A stretch of 64,000 nt of DNA from contig JAWXCE010000038.1 in the NCBI GenBank assembly GCA_034440495.1, positions 1 through 64,000 of the forward strand, in the 5' to 3' direction. Made by a program: the position numbers and the translations under genes. Source of the stretch: JAWXCE01 sp034440495. Its GTDB lineage: Bacteria; Pseudomonadota; Alphaproteobacteria; Rhizobiales; Rhodomicrobiaceae. Shown here one piece after another: positions 60,986 to 64,000 of the stretch. The notes below the pieces were generated by a model that searched no databases, was not told the origin of the DNA, and saw only the letters and a list, made by a program, of their open reading frames with translations. The first letter of the stretch is position 1. Each line of letters begins with the position of its first letter.

Positions 60986-61315
60986 ATGAAAATTGCGTTT
61001 TGGACTTTGAACATTGGCGCCGCACTTATCGCAACAGGGGCCAACGCGGCGGAAACTGGTTTTGCTGGCATTCACGACTGGCGCAAGGAAGGCGGCAAAA
61101 CCTGTCTGGTTGACCATTTCCACTACGGCTCCGGTACCGGATCAAGCCAGAAAGCCGCGCAGGCAAGCGCAATTTCAGCCTGGTCATCTTTTACAGTTTT
61201 AGAATACGGCTCGACATGGGGCCGCTATACTCTCGCCGCTGGCAGGGTGATAAACTGCGGCCAATCCGGTGGCAACTGGACATGCAACATTCGCGCACGC
61301 GCCTGCAAAAAGTGA
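60986..61315 (+). CDS. Small secreted cysteine-containing protein
   Basis: A 109-residue protein from ATG 60986, preceded by GGGGA. A signal peptide ends at GANAA. The mature part is about 85 residues with four cysteines (in KTCLV, INCGQ, WTCNI and RACKK), tryptophan-rich, with RYTLAAGRVINCGQSGGNW. This resembles small periplasmic proteins of alphaproteobacteria with no known function. A perfect hairpin lies 3 nt behind the stop. Confidence 0.7.
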   Translation: MKIAFWTLNIGAALIATGANAAETGFAGIHDWRKEGGKTCLVDHFHYGSGTGSSQKAAQASAISAWSSFTVLEYGSTWGRYTLAAGRVINCGQSGGNWTCNIRARACKK

Positions 61316-61317
61316 CG

Positions 61318-61344
61318 GCTAGGTAGCGCGGTGCGCTACCTAGC
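61318..61344. terminator. Perfect 12-bp hairpin, likely bidirectional terminator
   Basis: GCTAGGTAGCGC (61318-61329), loop GGT, GCGCTACCTAGC (61333-61344). It stands between the convergent small secreted gene and the PstS/OmpA pseudogene. There is no U-run on either side, so termination would be atypical; mRNA end protection is also possible. Confidence 0.6.
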
Positions 61345-61363
61345 ATCCACCCTTCCCGGTCGT

Positions 61364-62579
61364 TTAATCCCGCACCCATACCTCGACGCGGCGATTCTTT
61401 TCACGGCCTGCTTCTTCGGTGTTACAAGCTACGGGTAAGAGTTCCCCATAGGCCTTGACCGTAAGCTTCGCGGGATTGACGCCCGGGCCCGCAGCAGCGA
61501 GGATAGCGTTGCACGGCGTTGGCGCGGTTAAGTGAAATGACACGATTGCCATCGAAGGGCCCAAACGACTCGGTAAAGCCCGCGAGCCTGATGTCTTTGT
61601 TGCTCATGCCCGGCGTCTTGAGAAAAACCGCGAGCCGGGTAATGTCCTGCCGAGCTTTGTCGTCACGCGCGTGTACGTTGATTTTTCGCGGTGTCTGTCC
61701 CAAGTGACCCAATCCGTAATTTGTCCGGAAAACCTTAGCGACTTGCTCTAGCGTGAGTTGCTTTAAAGGGTTCTTGGGAGCCACGAAAACCAGCAAACCG
61801 TCTAAAGCAACCACATAAGGGTTCACCATCATCCCCGCGTCGGCTATGGTTTTCACTTCTTCAGGTTTGATTGACGCGAAGACACACCTATCTCTGCTTT
61901 TTTCGTAGCAAGGTTAGGCGCCAATGTGCAGGTCAACAACGGCGACATTCTTACCGTCAGCCGCTTTCAGCGTAATCTCGACTTCTTCTGAAGTAGCCCC
62001 CACACGCCGTTCGACGCTGGCGCCGACACTTTCCGCATATTTTTCGATAATGCCCGGCATGAGTTGCGCACCAACGGTGTTCGACCCACGCACGCTGAAA
62101 TACTCGCTCGATTTGTTACGCGGGCATTCCGCTCCAACGCATTCAAACTTGGCGACCTCAAGCATCATGACGCCGAATTTGTCGGATTTGATAATGAAGG
62201 TGCGTTCGTCCGAGGCGGCAAGTTCCCCCTGAATGGCGATGTCGCCAGTCCGCGAGCGCAGCGTTACTTCCGCCGCCAAAGTCGGCGTGTATGCGATGGC
62301 TGCAATTGCAATCAAGCTAATTTGACTAAAAGTTCTGCATCCGGCATATTCGATGGTGAGCATCTGGTTGGCGCGGCAAGAAGAGGCGAGGGATACACGG
62401 GACTGCCCAGCGGACAGGTCTGTGATTTTGATATCGGCAGATGAACATGACTTTGTTTCAGTTAGTATTTCCTGAGCTTTTATAGGTGAAAGTGAAGCAC
62501 AGAATGAAATAATTAGCACCACACAACGCGACAGATTTACGTAATTTTTGGTCGTCACCATAGCCACGATCAATCTCAC
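61364..62579 (-). pseudogene. Chimeric, frameshifted PstS-like/OmpA-domain gene
   Basis: Three pieces in different frames. From 62579 a signal peptide and a short Cys-containing domain (ILTETKSCSSADIKITDL) run straight into what looks like a second protein start with its own signal (LIAIAAIAYTPTLAAEV). Then comes a phosphate-binding-type domain with SVRGSNTVGAQLMPGIIEKY. A stop at 61914 and shifted bits (AEIGVSSR in one frame, IKPEEVKTIAD in another) lead into GLLVFVAPKNPLKQLTLEQV and the OmpA start FDGNRVISLNRANAV. A further shift gives the OmpA end REKNRRVEVWVRD. At least three frame changes and one fusion make it non-functional as a single protein. Intact relatives bind phosphate-like ligands and peptidoglycan. 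Confidence 0.75.
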
Positions 62580-62961
62580 CTGCCTGTAGACCTATTTCCG
62601 TATCGCACGAGGGGCTTGCAGAATTACGACAGTTTGTAGAAAAAATTTAGGCATCTTCTTGCCAATTGCCGTTGATAGACAGATGTACAAAAATCACAGT
62701 TTTGCCACGTTCTGACAGGCATATCGCATCATCCAAAGTCGAGCTGATTACGCGGGGTCTGCGGCTACACCTACGCAGCCCTTAGTAACAGCGTAACAAG
62801 GCCAGCTATCGCTGCGAGAAAGGGGGACAATTGGTGACAACACTTTCAGTCCGCCTGCAACGGCGCGGCCTTTAGACCCCAGCGAAGTCCACGCAACTCT
62901 TCTTCGCTCCGCCGCGCGCTCAGTCGATATACCGAAACGCGATAAACGGAGCTAAAAAGCC
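62580..62961. other. Intergenic region upstream of the ABC exporter
   Basis: About 380 bp without a supportable gene. Only very short frames are present. It should contain the ABC transporter promoter; an ACGGAG ribosome site is at 62946-62951. No repeat or RNA gene was recognised. Confidence 0.5.
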
Positions 62962-64000
62962 ATGCTGCGCTGGTTTGAAACCCTTATTGACCCCTATAAG
63001 AAATATGACATTGTCCAGCCGCCGGGCACGCTGATAGCCTTTTATTGGCACTATGTCCGCAATGTCTGGCCCGCCTTTATTGCGGTGATGATCTTCGGGC
63101 TTGCTGGCGCCCTTATCGAGGTGTCGCTATTCACCTTTATGGGCCAGCTTGTGGACCTGGCCAAAAACGCATCCAGCCCAGAAGCGTTTTTCCAGGAAAA
63201 CGGCCGTACGCTGATTTTCATGGCGGTGGTCGCTGTGCTGTTGCGTCCGATGGCGTTCGCGATGCACGCCATCTTCATCAACCAAACGATCAACGCCAAA
63301 TTCATGAATCTCGTGCGCTGGCAAACGCACCGGTATGTGCTGCGTCAGAGCCTGTCGTTCTTCCAGAACGATTTCGCGGGGCGAATCGCGAACAAGATCA
63401 TGCAAACCGGCCCCGCCGTGCGCCAGACGGTTGTCGAGATCGTCGACGCACTGTGGTTTGTCATCATTTACGCGGTAAGCGCGCTGGTAATCTTTTTCCA
63501 GGCCGATCCCAAGCTTATGATCCCGCTCATTTTGTGGGTGATCGGCTTCTTCCTGACGATGCGCTACTTCATCCCACTCGTACAGGAGAAATCCACGATC
63601 ATGGCTGAAGCGCGATCAACGCTTACCGGCCGCGTCGTGGACAGCTACACCAACATCTTTACGGTCAAACTGTTCGCCTACAACGACGGCGAGGACAAGT
63701 ACGCGCAGGAAGCCATCAGCGACCAGACGGAGAAGCTCCAAGACCAGCTCCGGCTAATCACTCGCATGGAGATCACGTTGTGGCTGCTGAACGGCATGCT
63801 TATTGCCGGCACAACGGGCCTTGCGCTGTGGCTTTGGAGCACAAGCATCATCACCATCGGCGCCATCGCAGTAGCGACCGGCCTCGTCATCCGCATTAAC
63901 AATATGGCTGGCTGGATCATGTGGGTGCTGACCGGTATTTTCGAGAACATCGGCACGGTGCAGGAGGGCATGGAGACCATCGCCAAGCCGTGGACTGTAT
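62962..64000 (+). CDS. ABC exporter, transmembrane part (runs off the window)
   Basis: The frame from ATG 62962 is open to the window end (346 codons). ACGGAG lies 10 nt upstream of the start. It shows an ABC type-1 exporter membrane domain. Predicted helices include WPAFIAVMIFGLAGALIEV, TLIFMAVVAVLLRPM and MIPLILWVIGFFLTM. Coupling regions are LSFFQNDFAGRIANKIMQTG and RVVDSYTNIFTVKLFAYN, both typical of MsbA-like half-transporters that fuse membrane and ATPase domains. The ATPase part would lie beyond 64000. Lipid, glycan or drug export is possible. Confidence 0.9.
   Translation, partial: MLRWFETLIDPYKKYDIVQPPGTLIAFYWHYVRNVWPAFIAVMIFGLAGALIEVSLFTFMGQLVDLAKNASSPEAFFQENGRTLIFMAVVAVLLRPMAFAMHAIFINQTINAKFMNLVRWQTHRYVLRQSLSFFQNDFAGRIANKIMQTGPAVRQTVVEIVDALWFVIIYAVSALVIFFQADPKLMIPLILWVIGFFLTMRYFIPLVQEKSTIMAEARSTLTGRVVDSYTNIFTVKLFAYNDGEDKYAQEAISDQTEKLQDQLRLITRMEITLWLLNGMLIAGTTGLALWLWSTSIITIGAIAVATGLVIRINNMAGWIMWVLTGIFENIGTVQEGMETIAKPWTV

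Overview
The window is a gene-dense stretch of an alphaproteobacterial chromosome. An LsrB/VtlR-type LysR gene lies directly behind trxB. A twin-membrane protein, PduO-type cobalamin adenosyltransferase, rhomboid, etfB, etfA and hbd stand in a row. There are also IalB-, TIGR02301- and ELM1-family genes and a minus-strand block ileS-DUF817-lspA-lipoprotein-M16-M16-pgi-mutL. Hyphomicrobiales (Rhizobiales) is my best guess for the order; genus cannot be read from this. No rRNA, tRNA, CRISPR array, integrase or complete insertion sequence was seen.

Layout. 0.5-4.8 kb: a tightly overlapping C-P lyase operon, phnG-phnH-phnI-(Uma2-like)-(peroxiredoxin)-phnJ, without phnK/L/M behind it. 4.9-8.3 kb: a surface-polysaccharide graveyard with two intact divergent GT4 glycosyltransferases between a frameshifted, truncated ParA-like ATPase and a flippase with an internal deletion. 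8.4-13.8 kb: phosphatase, metallophosphoesterase, quinone oxidoreductase, a ParE-type toxin pair, an RNA methyltransferase, an IalB-like protein and rlmN. 13.9-18.9 kb: cobalamin adenosylation, rhomboid protease, electron transfer flavoprotein and 3-hydroxybutyryl-CoA dehydrogenase. 19-24.2 kb: GH3-like protein, Lrp regulator, ELM1 protein, trxB and lsrB. 24.2-35.6 kb: the minus-strand housekeeping block. 35.7-46.5 kb: AbrB-Doc toxin-antitoxin, tag, ygfZ, dihydroorotase, sugar dehydrogenase, LysE exporter, small conserved genes, TerB, SDR, glutamine amidotransferase and a BLUF photoreceptor. 46.5-47.8 kb: two broken envelope genes. 48-52.1 kb: 3-hydroxybutyrate dehydrogenase, meaB, vapBC and rlmJ. 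52.2-60.7 kb: an exopolysaccharide locus (galE, glycosidase with DUF4214, Wzc-like kinase, ExoF-like export protein, GT2, GT4). 61-64 kb: a secreted small protein, a chimeric PstS/OmpA pseudogene and the start of an ABC exporter that runs off the window.

The most striking signal is a set of palindromic repeats. Two different families sit in tandem inside phnI, and a copy of the first family sits inside ileS. All preserve the host reading frame and add about 65 and 33 residues; a worn copy of the second family lies between genes at 36.4 kb. This is the behaviour known for Rickettsia palindromic elements. A second theme is decay: at least five genes have frameshifts, in-frame stops or deletions, several at A6 runs. 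That points either to a genome losing envelope functions or to homopolymer errors in the assembly.
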